Positions 1 through 11,039 of a stretch of DNA of 64,000 bases are shown piece by piece. The DNA is from Hofstenia miamia (taxonomy: Eukaryota > Xenacoelomorpha > Acoela). The notes under the pieces were generated by a model. The model was not told the DNA's origin, did not search any database, and saw only the letters and a list, made by a program, of their open reading frames with translations. The stretch lies in NCBI GenBank assembly GCA_004352715.1, contig SCFE01000043.1:1226017-1290016 (forward strand). The letters run 5' to 3'. Numbering within the stretch: position 1 is the first letter of the stretch; the number at the start of each line of letters is the position of its first letter. Position numbers and translations under genes: made by a program.

Positions 1-507
1 TATGATCAAATGCGTTTAAGACCGGAGGTAAAATTACAGTCTGAAGTTAGTATGCTTACCTTAGAAAAAGTTGAATTGGAACGCAAATTAGATTCTGTTT
101 CAAAGTCAAAGTCGCATTATAAGCAGCAGTGGGGTCGTGCTTTGAAGGAATTAGCGAAATTAAAACAACGAGAGCAACAAGAAACAGAAATTCGAATGAA
201 AAAGCAACAGCAAGAACTTGATCATATGAGGCTGCGTTATTTGGCAGCCGAGGAAATAGATGTTGTTAAAAGTGAGAAAAACGAGCTGAATGAGTTGAAG
301 AGTGAAATATCAAAACTTAAAGAGTCCTCTAATTCTACCAACGAACCAGATAAAGAATTTAGCCAAAAAGACATTGAGAACCGCATTGCAAGACTTATCG
401 AAGAAAGAGACACTCTTCTCCGAACAGGAGTTTACACTTCTCAGGATAAAATCATCATGGAATTAGACGAGCATATCAGAGAAACGATATCATCAAAGCA
501 ATCTTAG
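1..507 (+). CDS. CEP120: CEP120 C-terminal exon (centrosomal protein 120), partial
   Basis: The reading frame is open from base 1 to a TAG at 505-507, giving 168 residues and no start, so this is the 3' terminal exon of a longer gene entering from the left. The protein is a charged coiled coil. It contains HYKQQWGRALKEL, then MRLRYLAAEE, then RLIEERDTLLRTGVY and a final ELDEHIRE; I recognise these blocks, in this order, as the conserved C-terminus of CEP120. In animals CEP120 is a C2-domain and coiled-coil daughter-centriole protein needed for centriole elongation and ciliogenesis, and this tail is its self-association/centriole-binding part. The ATG at 10 is internal and not a start. LIAS follows on the same strand about 1.6 kb downstream. 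No break is visible. The family call rests on remembered conserved blocks, not on a search. Confidence 0.9.
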   Translation, partial: YDQMRLRPEVKLQSEVSMLTLEKVELERKLDSVSKSKSHYKQQWGRALKELAKLKQREQQETEIRMKKQQQELDHMRLRYLAAEEIDVVKSEKNELNELKSEISKLKESSNSTNEPDKEFSQKDIENRIARLIEERDTLLRTGVYTSQDKIIMELDEHIRETISSKQS

Positions 508-556
508 TGAAATGTTGTATTTGTAAATATAAGTAGAATAGATTTATGTAATTCCA

Positions 557-562
557 AATAAA
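557..562 (+). other. Polyadenylation signal of CEP120
   Basis: A canonical AATAAA lies 50 bases after the CEP120 stop codon, in an AT-rich 3' UTR. This is the expected spacing for a short 3' UTR. Confidence 0.6.
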
Positions 563-2139
563 AATATTTTCGTTACTACACTAACATGTTTTTTTAATGC
601 ATTCCATATTTTTTTATTAATGGTCTTTCAATAGTAATTTTTTGCGATCAGCTATAATTTTTTCACTATCTCAGTTTTATCTTGTTTCTAAGTAATCTTA
701 ACTTTGTGTTTGTTTGATAACAGTCTCCACAGTTCTAGAGAAAGCTTATCATAGATTGAATTCTATGAAGATTTGAAATTGCATTGTTCTAATTTTTCTG
801 ATATTTGTCTAGTGCTTCTATCTGAATTAAGTACACAAATCAGCAGCTTTAGTTAGTGAAGAGATCTAAGAAATGTAACTAATAAATATGATGCAGTTTC
901 TTCAAATGCTTCGGCATTATGTCGAAATTTGCTTGTTTTTGTATGGAGGGAGTATATTCATGTTTTATGCTTCTTTTAGGCATTGGCTATTTATATAGTG
1001 CTTAGAATATTTGCAAAAAATGTGTTTCAATGTTCATTCACTGTACATTCATTTTCATGTTATGAAATTTAGGGTGTCTAAATATTTTTCCCTACTGACA
1101 GATTTATTTCAGGAGACCCTTTCCCAGCTTGAAATAAAATTCTCATAAACTCATTTAAATTGTTTTTAGTTGCTCTTTTTCATAGTGTTTTTTATTGAAT
1201 AATATAATAAATAAGAAAAAACCTAACTTTCTTATATTCATAGTGTGTTAAGTAGAACGAAAATGCTTTAAGAATTATAACTATAATTTAAATATCAAAC
1301 TTCATAATTTATATGTATGTATTGAGCACTCGGGAGCTTTATATCGACGTCTAGTTTATTTCGGGAAACCGTGGATAGTATGAATCACATGTTTGAGTTA
1401 AATATTTTCATCTTTTAATTTAAAATGTATCCGTTTTATGGAAATTATATGCATTAACTTTCGTCTGCATAACCAAATAGCAAGTAGTAGAGCAAATTAT
1501 GGTCATTTACCAGCCCTCAAAGCATATGAACGTAATATATTTGAGAATTTGTTTATTATGCATTTTTTACATTGAAAATTTTTTTCTTTCTAGGAAAATA
1601 GTATTCCACTGCTTTGTTGCTATATGGCAACGTTGTGCAAAAATGGCTTAGGAATTTTAATTTCAAGTTTACAGTGTGAGTATTACTATCTTGCTGTAAA
1701 TGTACAAATCATTGCTAGTGCAAAGATATAATACAAGAATCGAAAATAGGCATAATTGCTTCACATAATGTTAATTTTATGGAATTTCAAAGTAGTTTTT
1801 CATAAAGCACTTAAGTTTTGTCAAAATTACTTTGTTTCTAATACGTTTGTTCAAAATTTTGATGTTTGTATTAGTGTCACAAGGAATAACAAGCTTAATG
1901 TATTGTAAACTGGTTTAGTCGTTCAAACTCAGGGACCTGTTCAATAACGTCGAATAATGTTTTTATGCTGCATAGTTAAGTTGGCAATTAATTTTTCATT
2001 GTTTCATTTAAGTTATACGGTATTCCCAACTTTGAGTTTTGCAGTTATTCGACACTTTCTTACTGCATTCATTCCTTTCAGTATACTCATTGAATAAATT
2101 CGACATTCTCCAGCATTAAGAAGAGCTTTCCATTTTACT
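563..2139. other. Intergenic region between CEP120 and LIAS
   Basis: AT-rich DNA without a credible ORF, repeat pair or RNA gene that I can see. It should hold the LIAS promoter and 5' UTR. I see no clear TATA box or initiator that stands out from the AT-rich background. Confidence 0.5.
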
Positions 2140-2383
2140 ATGAGAATTATTCGCCGCTTGCTTTCAACCAAGCGCGTTTCTCTTCCGAAGGATGGACCAT
2201 CATTTCAGGATTTTATCGATATCGCACGAACTGGTAATGAACGTATGAGATTGGCTCCATGGTTACGAGCGCCAAAGAACACACTTACAGCACATGAAAC
2301 CGAAGTTTCACGTTCACTCAAAAAAGTCAAACTTGCTACTGTATGTGAAGAAGCACGTTGTCCGAATATTTCCGATTGCTGGG
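2140..2383 (+). CDS. LIAS: Lipoyl synthase, exon 1 of 3
   Basis: LIAS inserts two sulfur atoms into octanoyl chains on mitochondrial carrier proteins (pyruvate and 2-oxoglutarate dehydrogenase E2, glycine cleavage H protein) using S-adenosylmethionine and two [4Fe-4S] clusters. This exon starts at an ATG with an Arg/Ser-rich amphipathic leader ([12 protein letters not shown]), a plausible mitochondrial presequence. It continues through GPSFQDF and RLAPWLR to the auxiliary-cluster motif C-X4-C-X5-C ([12 protein letters not shown]). The exon ends at 2383 after one base of a Gly codon; the donor is GTAAAT. The joined gene is 1011 coding bases (336 residues), a little shorter than the human enzyme (372), mainly at the N-terminus. 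Intron 1 is 2384-3727. Confidence 0.92.
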
Positions 2384-3727
2384 GTAAATTTCAAGTTTGC
2401 ATTTTATAATTATTATATTTTTACTAGTTTACAAAAATTTTTAAGTTTCTTTAGAAAATTTTGAATGTAATTTTCATGTGCATTTGCAGACTTTTCATTT
2501 AATGGGATTTTTCTGTCCCATGTTTAGCGCGTAAATCTGAAGGTTGTCCCATAAACCCTGTTATGATATTATTCGTTATTCGAAAGCAAAAATCAATAAA
2601 AGTATACGATTGAAACATTCAGGCATGCCTGGTATGAATTTTATGTGTTGTTTTGCACATTATCGGTTAATTCTACGTTGCAGATCCACACAATTTTGAA
2701 TTCTCATTAATAAACAGTTTGCATAAAGCATTGCCTTATTGGAACTTTCGACTTTTAAGTATATTACATTCCCCACTAAGTTCAGCTATTGTCAATACAC
2801 TCTATTGAACTGCATACTAATTCAAATTCCGTAACGGACCCACATTTAATTTTTTTTACAAAAAATTTTAAATTTACAGTTTATAAATTTCTGTCAATTG
2901 AGAAAAAATAAATTAATACTTTTGTAGTATCAATTGGAAAACGTCAAAACCGAAACGCTCTCTGAAAATTCTATTTCACTTAAAAAAAGTTGAGTTTCTA
3001 TGTAACGTAATCGACCTACACTTAAATTATGAAAAAAAACTTAAAAATGCATAAATGGTAATCTATTTAAAATTGTAGTGTTTATACTCAGCTATTTGAA
3101 TTGCTAAAATCAAATTTCTTATTTAATTACTGCGGTAAAAAACTTATATGCTGATGTAATTAATTTCATAAATTTTTTAGCTAAATAGTAATTCTAAGAA
3201 TATTTATCGTTTATAGTATTGTCTAGCAAATGCAGTGATTTGAAATGTTTTATTATTAAAAATTGAATTTTTTGCAATTGGCGAAAATCAATTTCTCATG
3301 TGGTTGATAATCTAATTTCCCTTACACATTTTGGAGTTGTTGTTTATATTCTAAGCATATTCCCATGTGTAACATTTTTCATTAAGAAATTATTTGCATT
3401 TCGAATGCTATTATTTTTCTTATTGCATTCTGTTTTAATGGTTCACGTAAACATATATTATTCCTAAGGAAAACCATTTCCTTTTCGAATTGTCGGATTC
3501 TATCCCTTGGTGCATTCCATGTGCCATGATAAGCCTGTGTATTTGGCCTAATTTCCTGTGCTCTAAAATTTATGTTATAATTAGTCATTTGGGTCATCGT
3601 TCCTTGCTCTCTATTTTGAAAATTGAATTACTAGCTCCTAATGTATTTGATCCAAATTTCGAAATTTATGTTTTTGTTTTCGGTGTGACGTACTTTTCAT
3701 ATTTCTGAAGGATTTTTTGATTTTTAG
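2384..3727 (+). other. LIAS intron 1
   Basis: GT-AG intron of 1344 bases, phase 1, very AT-rich. No ORF, RNA gene or transposon end recognised. Confidence 0.8.
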
Positions 3728-4240
3728 GAACAAAGGAGGGAACAGTTGGTACTGCTACAATAATGCTTCTTGGTGACACTTGCACTCGGGGTTGCCGCTT
3801 TTGTTCTGTTAAAACTAGCCGGTCTCCACCAAAGCCNNNNNNNNNNNNNNNNNNNNNNNNNNNNNNNNNNNNNNNNNNNNNNNNNNNNNNNNNNNNNNNN
3901 NNNNNNNNNNNNNNNNNNNNNNNNNNNNNNNNNTGTTAAAACTAGCCGGTCTCCACCAAAGCCCGATGAAAACGAGCCGTTAAACACTGCTATAGCCATT
4001 AAAGACTTTGGTGTCGAATACATAGTTATAACATCAGTTGATCGCGATGATATGCAAGATATGGGTGCCAATCACATTGCCAAAACAATTAAGGAAATTC
4101 GAAGACTTTCGCCTGGCATTCTTGTTGAATGCCTAGCTCCAGATTTTAAAGGAAAGCGACCGCTGATTGAAGCGGTTGTTACCAGTGGTCTTCAGGTGTT
4201 TGCTCACAACGTCGAAACCGTTGAAAGACTTCAAAAACGT
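3728..4240 (+). CDS. LIAS: Lipoyl synthase, exon 2 of 3 (contains a false assembly gap)
   Basis: The acceptor TTTTTAG ends at 3727 and completes the split Gly codon. The exon encodes [10 protein letters not shown], the radical-SAM motif C-X3-C-X2-C (CTRGCRFC) that binds the catalytic [4Fe-4S] cluster, TSVDRDDM, and [11 protein letters not shown] through AHNVETV. The donor GTATGT follows at 4241. A run of 97 Ns at 3837-3933 interrupts the exon, but the 30 bases before it (3807-3836) and after it (3934-3963) are identical. Removing one copy plus the Ns (127 bases) restores one uninterrupted frame across [15 protein letters not shown], so the gene is intact and the gap is an unmerged contig overlap. 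Intron 2 is 4241-6880. Confidence 0.93.
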
Positions 4241-4465
4241 GTATGTGTACTAAATATTGCATTAAGCACTTTATATGAAATGTTTAAATATTTTTTTAAA
4301 GCTTAAGTGCATTGTTATCAGGCGTGTTACTAAACAATTTTCAACCAGAAGGGACGATTGAAATGTTTTTCCTGAAATTACAATAAAACTAATTTTTATC
4401 TAATCATATCTTGCAAAAAATGCAATGATTTTTGAGGTTCTCACCCAAAATTTATGGGTAATATC

Positions 4466-5322
4466 CAGTCATGATCATAAATATTCGGTCACAAGTGTTT
4501 GCAGGTTATTTCTGAAAGTATTAAGCCACAATGTAGATTTTCTGTCCCTGTGTCAAATGTTTTAATTTGAATTTAAATTTTCTTATTAGAATTTTAGTTT
4601 TCATTCTATGCCGCTGTGAAGAGCACCCTAAAAAATCCTCTCGATAAATATACATGCTATGTAAAATATAGCACAAAAAAGAAATTCAGTGTAAAAAGAT
4701 TTGTATATTCTTAAATTTTGATGTCAATGTACTCATTTGTTATAAATAATTCAAATTTTGCAAAAAATCCCATTACATCGTCGAAATTTACATAAAAACT
4801 AGCTATGTAACGAATGAGTGCAGTGACATCAAAATTGGTGAATATACTGTGGTGGGATTACTCAAACAATCAACAGACTAATGAGTGGGTGATTCCACGA
4901 TCCGGGTCCGGACCTTAACCCCTAGAAGTGTACCAGGACGGTTTGATCGTGAGAAACCTCTGGCGACCCCTGGCACGCAGAGTGCTGATCTGTGTTGAGT
5001 CTGATCAGCAGAGTGAAGCCGAAGGCCGAACTTCAGTTGAGAGGCGCTCTCTTCAGCCAGCAGGTGCTCTCTTAGTTACCACCGTTGGTGAATATACTAA
5101 GCTTTTTACACTGAATTTGTTTTTTGTGCTGTATTTTACATAGCATGTATATTTATCGAGAGCATTTTAGAATGAAAGCTAAAATTCTAATAAGAAAATT
5201 AACACAAAATTTAAATTCAAATTAAAATATTTGACTCAGGGACAGAACATCTACGTTGTAGGCTTAATATTTTCAGAAATGACCTGTAAAAACTTGTGAC
5301 CGAATAATTATGACCATGACTG
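4466..5322. mobile_element. Foldback (long-TIR) DNA transposon, Tc1/mariner-like ends, in LIAS intron 2
   Basis: The left end CAGTCATGATCATAA and the right end (complement) CAGTCATGGTCATAA start a long inverted repeat. The arms run roughly 4466-4750 and 4805-5322 and face each other almost base for base, for example the blocks holding TTACACTGAATTTG and GTGACATCAAAATT. The right end is followed by TA, as for Tc1/mariner targets; the left flank reads TC instead. There is no transposase, so this is non-autonomous. It carries a secondary insertion at 4848-5084. The whole structure sits within a host intron and could form a very long hairpin in the LIAS pre-mRNA. Confidence 0.75.
4848..5084. mobile_element. 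GC-rich insertion with 13-bp target duplication, nested in the foldback element
   Basis: TTGGTGAATATAC occurs at 4835-4847 and again at 5085-5097, and deleting the segment between them restores the inverted-repeat match of the host transposon. The insert is distinctly more GC-rich than its surroundings. Its right part (about 5005-5080) reappears around 51.5 kb, partly inverted, so it is a dispersed repeat. The 13-bp duplication suits a retroposed (SINE-like) element, but I see no A/B boxes or poly-A tail. Its ends (TGTGGTG and CACCG) are only weakly inverted. Confidence 0.6.
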
Positions 5323-5952
5323 TATATACACATGAGTCTTTTAAGATGCTTTTTATTCAAGGGAAGGCAAAAAACTTATTTCAAAAGTTGTTTTAACTTA
5401 TGAAAACCACTAAACTTTGTTTTTTATCACAATATTAATATAAAAGATCCGCAATTTGATATAATATGTAGATAGTTTTTGAAAGTGAAAATATGACCTG
5501 CATAGTAATATAGTAAATTGAACCTAAGCTATCAATTATATTCTGCTAGTACAATACAACATTTCATTTAAATTTTTTGTGAATTACCCTCATGCTAGTT
5601 TGCTCGCTTAGACAGTCCTCAAAACAATTGAATTTTAAATGTGCTTGTGATTCATGGCGCAAAGATAAATAAAATGCTGCATATTCTTGCCAAAACTAAA
5701 TACACTAACGCATTTGCACCTATTCATTTATTTGGTTAATTTCGTTATAGCGAATCTTTTAAATTTAATGTTATTTTTATCCAAGAATTATCAGTATTAT
5801 TTTGAACTAAGTTATATTTCTTTCGCAATTCCTGGTTTTACAGTCATTAGTAATCCTAATCGAATTTGACATGTAATTTGCTAAATTTTTTAAACTTATG
5901 GATATTGTGGCCTTGTAACAGAGAAAATATTTGTCCAGCCTCAAAAAATGAT

Positions 5953-6189
5953 TTAACTCGTCAGCGTCCAAGTACTAAATTTAGTACTTATTATAACTAT
6001 GTCTATAGCTATATAAATATGCAACAGAATGTCATGTATTAAGACGCAAAGTACTAAATATAGGACTAATTATTTATTTATCCTAGGAGAGAGCTAGAGC
6101 AAAAAAATTCCATGTGTCACCTTTAAAATAATGATGCAAAAAAGTTAAAACTTTTTGTGATTTTCATATAGTAACGCTGACGAGGTTAA
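5953..6189. mobile_element. TTAA-flanked MITE in LIAS intron 2 (piggyBac-like target)
   Basis: The left end TTAACTCGTCAGCGT and the right end ACGCTGACGAGGTTAA are inverted copies differing by one extra G, and both are bounded by TTAA, the piggyBac target. The element is 237 bases with no coding capacity. It has an internal palindrome around AGTACTAAATTTAGTACT. Confidence 0.6.
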
Positions 6190-6880
6190 ATAAGGTATAT
6201 TTGTAGCAGTCAAATCCCAGTCAAGTTACATGGAAATTTTTGGACTATCCAAAAAAAAATTTTAATAATATTCTCACAAACTTGCAATTCCTGTATTATT
6301 GCTGGGCGAGTTTGGAAAACTTTCGATTTTGGTATTCCCATAAATAGTCATCAGCTAATTTCAAGTGATCTTGTGAAGACCAATGAATATCACCATTCTT
6401 GTTAATGAGGTGCTTTCGGAAAATTGCTCTCACAGTATTTAAAACTTTTCCGTGATTTTACAAATCATAAAAATATCTTATTCAATGCGATTGTCTAAAA
6501 GTTGCAGATTTAAATACGGTCAATATTTGTTAGAAGACAATAATATACGTGGCCCTGACTAAACTAAAGTTTGTGATCGCTAACAAAGTGATTTTATAAT
6601 CAATATATTTTTAATGCTACTAATGCTTTTCAATAATATTAATCATCCTGCTTAATATCTAATGAGTCTATTATCACTTCGACAAAACACAATTATGTCA
6701 TTCAATAAATTTCAATGTCAATTCCTGGAAATATGTTTTAATCTTATGTCATTTACCATTGAGTTTTCCTACTCATATATGTTTTCACATTTGTTATTAT
6801 ATTTTTGTAATTAGCATAAATGGTTGCACTCTTTCATTGCTCTGTAGTGTTTTGAATTTACAATTACAACTTCATTTTAG

Positions 6881-7261
6881 GTGCGAGATCCTCGAGCAGG
6901 TTATCAGCAAAGCTTAAAAGTTTTACAAACCGCTAAAGATTTATTGCCCTCAATGATTGCTAAAACGTCTTTGATGTTAGGTTTGGGTGAAACAGATGAT
7001 GAAATTTTACAAACTTTAAAAGACTTACGTGATATTGACGTTGACTGTATCACCTTTGGGCAGTATCTACAACCTACTAAACGGCACCTTCGAGTAGAAA
7101 AATTTGTGTCTCCTAAAAAATTTGATCATTGGAAGTCAGTTGCTGATGAAATGGGGTTTCTGTATTCTGCGAGTGGGCCATATGTTCGCTCATCTTATAA
7201 AGCTGGAGAGTACTATCTCAGTAACATCATTAAAAAGAGAAATGCAGCACAAAAATCTTAA
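6881..7261 (+). CDS. LIAS: Lipoyl synthase, exon 3 of 3
   Basis: The acceptor TTCATTTTAG ends at 6880 and the exon begins in phase 0 with GTG CGA GAT, joining exon 2 as [16 protein letters not shown], the expected family sequence. It covers the C-terminal half of the radical-SAM barrel: [24 protein letters not shown] and [16 protein letters not shown]. The RSSY motif supplies the serine that ligates the unusual fourth iron of the auxiliary cluster, so all known catalytic ligands are present across the three exons. The stop TAA is at 7259-7261. Confidence 0.93.
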   Translation: MRDPRAGYQQSLKVLQTAKDLLPSMIAKTSLMLGLGETDDEILQTLKDLRDIDVDCITFGQYLQPTKRHLRVEKFVSPKKFDHWKSVADEMGFLYSASGPYVRSSYKAGEYYLSNIIKKRNAAQKS

Positions 7262-7343
7262 TTTTATTTATTTTTAATTTGGAATTTATTGAAACATTAA
7301 ATAGTTTAACTACATATTGCATCAAATTTTTTTATATTGACTA

Positions 7344-7349
7344 AATAAA
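7344..7349 (+). other. Polyadenylation signal of LIAS
   Basis: AATAAA lies 83 bases after the LIAS stop codon. Confidence 0.55.
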
Positions 7350-7379
7350 CGATTGTAAATATTTCAATGACTAACTTTT

Positions 7380-8213
7380 GGGGTGCGTTCACATAGAAAG
7401 CTTGCGATATCTCGCTTGTAATTTAAACACATGTTTTAAGATAGTTGCATTCACACAGAAAGCGTTCTTGCGCTTGCGATAGATTTCTAGCAATGTATTA
7501 ATACGAGAGTGTTCACACAGAACGCGAGCTTGTAATAACAACCTAGATAATTAATATTTCTCAGCGAATATCTAGTTATATTTTCATTAATTGTAGCTAA
7601 TCGGCTTATATAATGTTGAACATGTAGTTATTTACTATTGAATTAAATACTAAGGAAACAACTGACGTTAAAATAATTTTTAAATTGATTTCCAAGTGCT
7701 TTCTATTTGTTTTTATTAAATACTTGTATGAAATTTGCTCAGTAAGACACACTTACATATCATTCATATTATTTAACATAATTTACATTGTTTTTAGACT
7801 ATTCCCTGTGCACTATTTTCTCAAATTCTTTTCTATGTTTGCGTAATTTTTTCAAGGATTAATCTATTGAATTACAAATTTAATTTACATTTTCTTTTAG
7901 CAATAATAAATTTATATTAAAATTTGTTTGTGTACAATAGGTGCATGTGTATAAACATTTTATTTAGCAAATTTGCTAGTAATATGTTTTAATTTCTGCA
8001 TAATGAAAAGGCATTGCATATACATATGCATCTATCACCAAGGTTTTAATTGGGATTGCGAAAATTTTTTCTCTGTGAATGCTCTCTCAGTAATTCAACT
8101 GTTTAAATCTCTAGCAAGTCCAAGCTCGCGCTGTCTGAACATTCTGGCTTATTGTGTGAACACCCAGGATTAAAGGCTAGCGCAAGCACAATCTTTCTGT
8201 GTCAATCCACCCT
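7380..8213. mobile_element. Inverted-repeat element with reiterated TTCACACAGAA motif, unclassified
   Basis: The left end reads GGGGTGCGTTCACATAGAAAG. The right end, complemented, reads AGGGTGGATTGACACAGAAAG. Each arm repeats variants of TTCACACAGAA and of GCGCTTGCG/GCGCGAGCTTG several times (7380-7540 and 8110-8213), with AT-rich DNA between. No transposase is seen. The ends resemble hAT or Harbinger MITEs, but I could not find a convincing target-site duplication. It lies just 3' of LIAS. Confidence 0.55.
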
Positions 8214-8382
8214 TAGAATTTGACTCTACAAGGACTTAATAAAATATTTTGTGTTGTAACTACTTCAACAAAAAGAATTTTACTTCATCTCATGATTGGT
8301 TGAGTTTTTAAGGAATATTTTCATTTTCAGAAAACTATAAACTTAATTCAGGAAGTTCTACCTCCCAAGTACATACATATTT

Positions 8383-8386
<4 letters not shown>

Positions 8387-8415
<29 letters not shown>
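8387..8415. repeat. (TA)n microsatellite
   Basis: 29 bases of uninterrupted TA dinucleotides. Confidence 0.95.
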
Positions 8416-8418
<3 letters not shown>

Positions 8419-8536
8419 AAATATATTTAACTCCATGTATATCTGGTCAAAAAATCTGTCCCAGTATATATGTTACAGTAAGATTGTCAAATTAGGAATG
8501 TCGTGCAATTGCAATTTCACTTAACCAACCAAAACT

Positions 8537-8609
8537 TTAAGAATCTGGACATTTCATGTTTACTGGAACTCTCATGGCCTGAAAGAGCAATTTCACAAAT
8601 TCTCTGGAA
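8537..8609 (-). CDS. Possible last exon of the GPCR (helix 8 and C-tail)
   Basis: On the minus strand an acceptor CCCTAG precedes SREFVKLLFQAMRVP, a short tail and a stop at 8537-8539. S-x-x-F-x-x-x-L is the usual pattern of helix 8 following TM7 in class A receptors. This is the only such piece downstream of the three firm GPCR exons on this strand. No TM6/TM7 exon linking them was found in 8610-12930, so the assignment is tentative and could be chance. Confidence 0.3.
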
Positions 8610-10381
8610 CTAGGGTTTTCACATGCTTCCATTGCATAAAAGCAAACAATAAAAATAGCATATACCTTGAAAAAATGATATAAAAGTAAGTTTCTGAAGT
8701 AAATCATTATTTTATAGTTATGCAAAGTTTTTGAATGAGGTTCAAGAAACCTATGAAATCACTTTAAACATTATCATCAAATAGAAAATGAATGAGAACA
8801 TCATTTTTTTGAAATTCTAAGTGATTAAAAATTTTGAACATAAAATTTGCTTTAATTTATTCTTACCACAATTTCTAGGTGCCCACATTAATTTCCTATG
8901 TTTTTCATTATAAGTTTTATTGTATTTAACCTCCGTTTGTGTTGATATTCACTGTTTACAATTATGCTTTCACACTGAGTTATACGTAAAAATAGTAGAG
9001 CTTCGGAGTTAATATGTTAAGTGTAATTGGTTTACAAAACTTCGTAATATTTGCGGTTTCCATATGCTTAGGAATACAAGATTTAATTTTTTTCGAAAAA
9101 ATATTTCGCAAATAAATGAACACGCCTGTTGTTGGGGGCTTCAATAATAGTTACATCTGAAAAATAATTACTTGTGCCAGAGATGCACATGGGCTAAAAA
9201 TTAGGGCCATGCATAGCTTAGTTAATGTCTATATCGCGATAGACGTGAGTTTGGCTTAGAAAAAACCTGATCCAAGCTTGCTCTGATGTATCCTAAGCCT
9301 TTTATATTTACAAGCATTAATGTGAAACCTGTACTTAAATTTTCATTGATTGTCTAGATTGATCACTGAATCAGTTAATCCGTAAAATTAAAATTCTCTG
9401 AACTCATACTTTCATCATTAGATTTGTTGTTAATGCAAGAGATATAGGCGTATTTTATGTTTATTTGACATCATATAAAGGGAAAAGAAATAATTCCATA
9501 TTCAAATTGGCCATCAATTTATTGGAGGCCTAAGCATATTGCTACTTGCTGCTTTTGACAAATACTTATTTTAGAAATTGCCTGGTAAATATCATGTATA
9601 TACATTTTGACCTAAATATTCTAATAAATCTTAATTAGGAAAAGTCAAAGGTGATCGCAATATTTGTATTAATCTCGTAAAACGATTTAAGTTTATGATG
9701 TATGTATTTAATTACTTTCAAATATAAAACAAATCGTAGGCATGTAAAATTTAAATCATGGCAAGTTTTATAGGCAGAATCATATTTTACAGTTCAGCTT
9801 CAGCAGTTCTAGTAGTGTGAAACAATTTCTATCCCAACCGCATTAAAGAGTCACATGTTACTACAATATAGAGTTAAAGCAAGTTTATTGCTGAAAGGTC
9901 TACGAACTAAAGCATGACAAAAATACTTACGAAACTGTTTACATATGAATTATTAATTTGAGAGCAGTTTTAAATATAATTCGACCATGCATTGATTTTA
10001 TTATGTGTACTCAAAAATATATGTTTATATGTTCATTCAATAAAGTTTGCTTGCTTTTTTCTTGAGGTGTTTATATTTTTCTCACATTTAATATCAATAC
10101 TTAATTATTTGCATACGCTTGAACATCTGAAAGAAAATGGATTGGACGATTATTGATCCTAAAATTCAGTTTATTCTTTTTATTGATTTTGATATAGAGT
10201 TATTCAGAAAACTTAATGAAGTTAATTCATGAATAAATTTATGTATCATAGATAAAATTGATTCTAAATAAAGTAACTCGGGGCCAAGATGTTATATGAC
10301 GATCATAATTGCGTGATGGACTCATGCTTTTCAATATAAATAATTGAGTTTTGTAAGTGCCCAATTAGATATTGGTGTTAG
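8610..10381. other. Noncoding stretch (possible GPCR intron)
   Basis: AT-rich DNA; I searched it for a missing TM6-TM7 exon on the minus strand and found no convincing hydrophobic exon with splice sites. Confidence 0.4.
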
Positions 10382-10897
10382 TTAACACTAGAACTCCTAA
10401 CATTTAATACAACCTTTAATTCCTAATCCGGTCATAAATGACTAGTATTTGTGTAGCATTTATTACAGTGAGATTTATACAGGCATTCAGGTTCATATTT
10501 AATAAACACTGTTACTGCTATCTGATGCAATATCCAACATAATTTGATTAAGAGCCCGCTTTGCTGCTTCTCTTGCCATTAATTTTTGACAAAACGATCA
10601 AAACTGTTAAATACATGCTCAATATAAAGATATTACTGCATAAATATAACTACACAAGCGCATGCATGAAATGTTTAGTCTGGGTCACAAATGACCGGTT
10701 TTCGGAGTTAAAGGGGTATTAATGATTTTTAATATCTAAGTTTGTCTGTTTTCCGAAAATGTCATCAATTCGTACTTTACAGCAGAATTAGTGAATATAG
10801 GTGTAAACTTGTAAAAAAAATTACATGTAGGGAAGTAGTTGTTTAACAATTGCATGAAAAACGGTTACAAATGACCGGTTCGGAGTTCTAGTGTTAA
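10382..10897. mobile_element. piggyBac-type MITE / deleted piggyBac element
   Basis: TTAA at 10382-10385 followed by CACTAGAACTCC, and GGAGTTCTAGTG followed by TTAA at 10894-10897, form perfect 12-bp terminal inverted repeats with the TTAA target duplication diagnostic of piggyBac. Subterminal repeats of AAATGACCGG occur near 10432 (inverted), 10686 and 10868. A minus-strand stub at about 10515-10580 reads MAREAAKRAL and then an acidic/serine stretch (DIASDSSNS) before a stop, resembling the acidic N-terminus of piggyBac transposases. This is probably an internally deleted autonomous element. Confidence 0.75.
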
Positions 10898-11039
10898 GAA
10901 CGTCTTTTTAATGTCTTCTTTAAGAAAGAAGTACACAGTAATTAACTTGTTCTACATGAACAAGTTTCCTACATGACGCAAATTGTACAAATATTTGACT
11001 CCAGATGCCATCTTTTTCAATTTTTTTTGGAAAAAATTA

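Noticed and set aside
5005-5060. Hammerhead ribozyme in the GC-rich insert (CTGATCAGCAG)
   Set aside because: The core does not match CUGANGA and no GAAA/stem arrangement follows.
9000-9100. Minus-strand LTPKLYYFYV as a possible TM7 (NPxxY-like) of the GPCR
   Set aside because: Too many charged residues before it, and its donor phase does not fit the candidate last exon.
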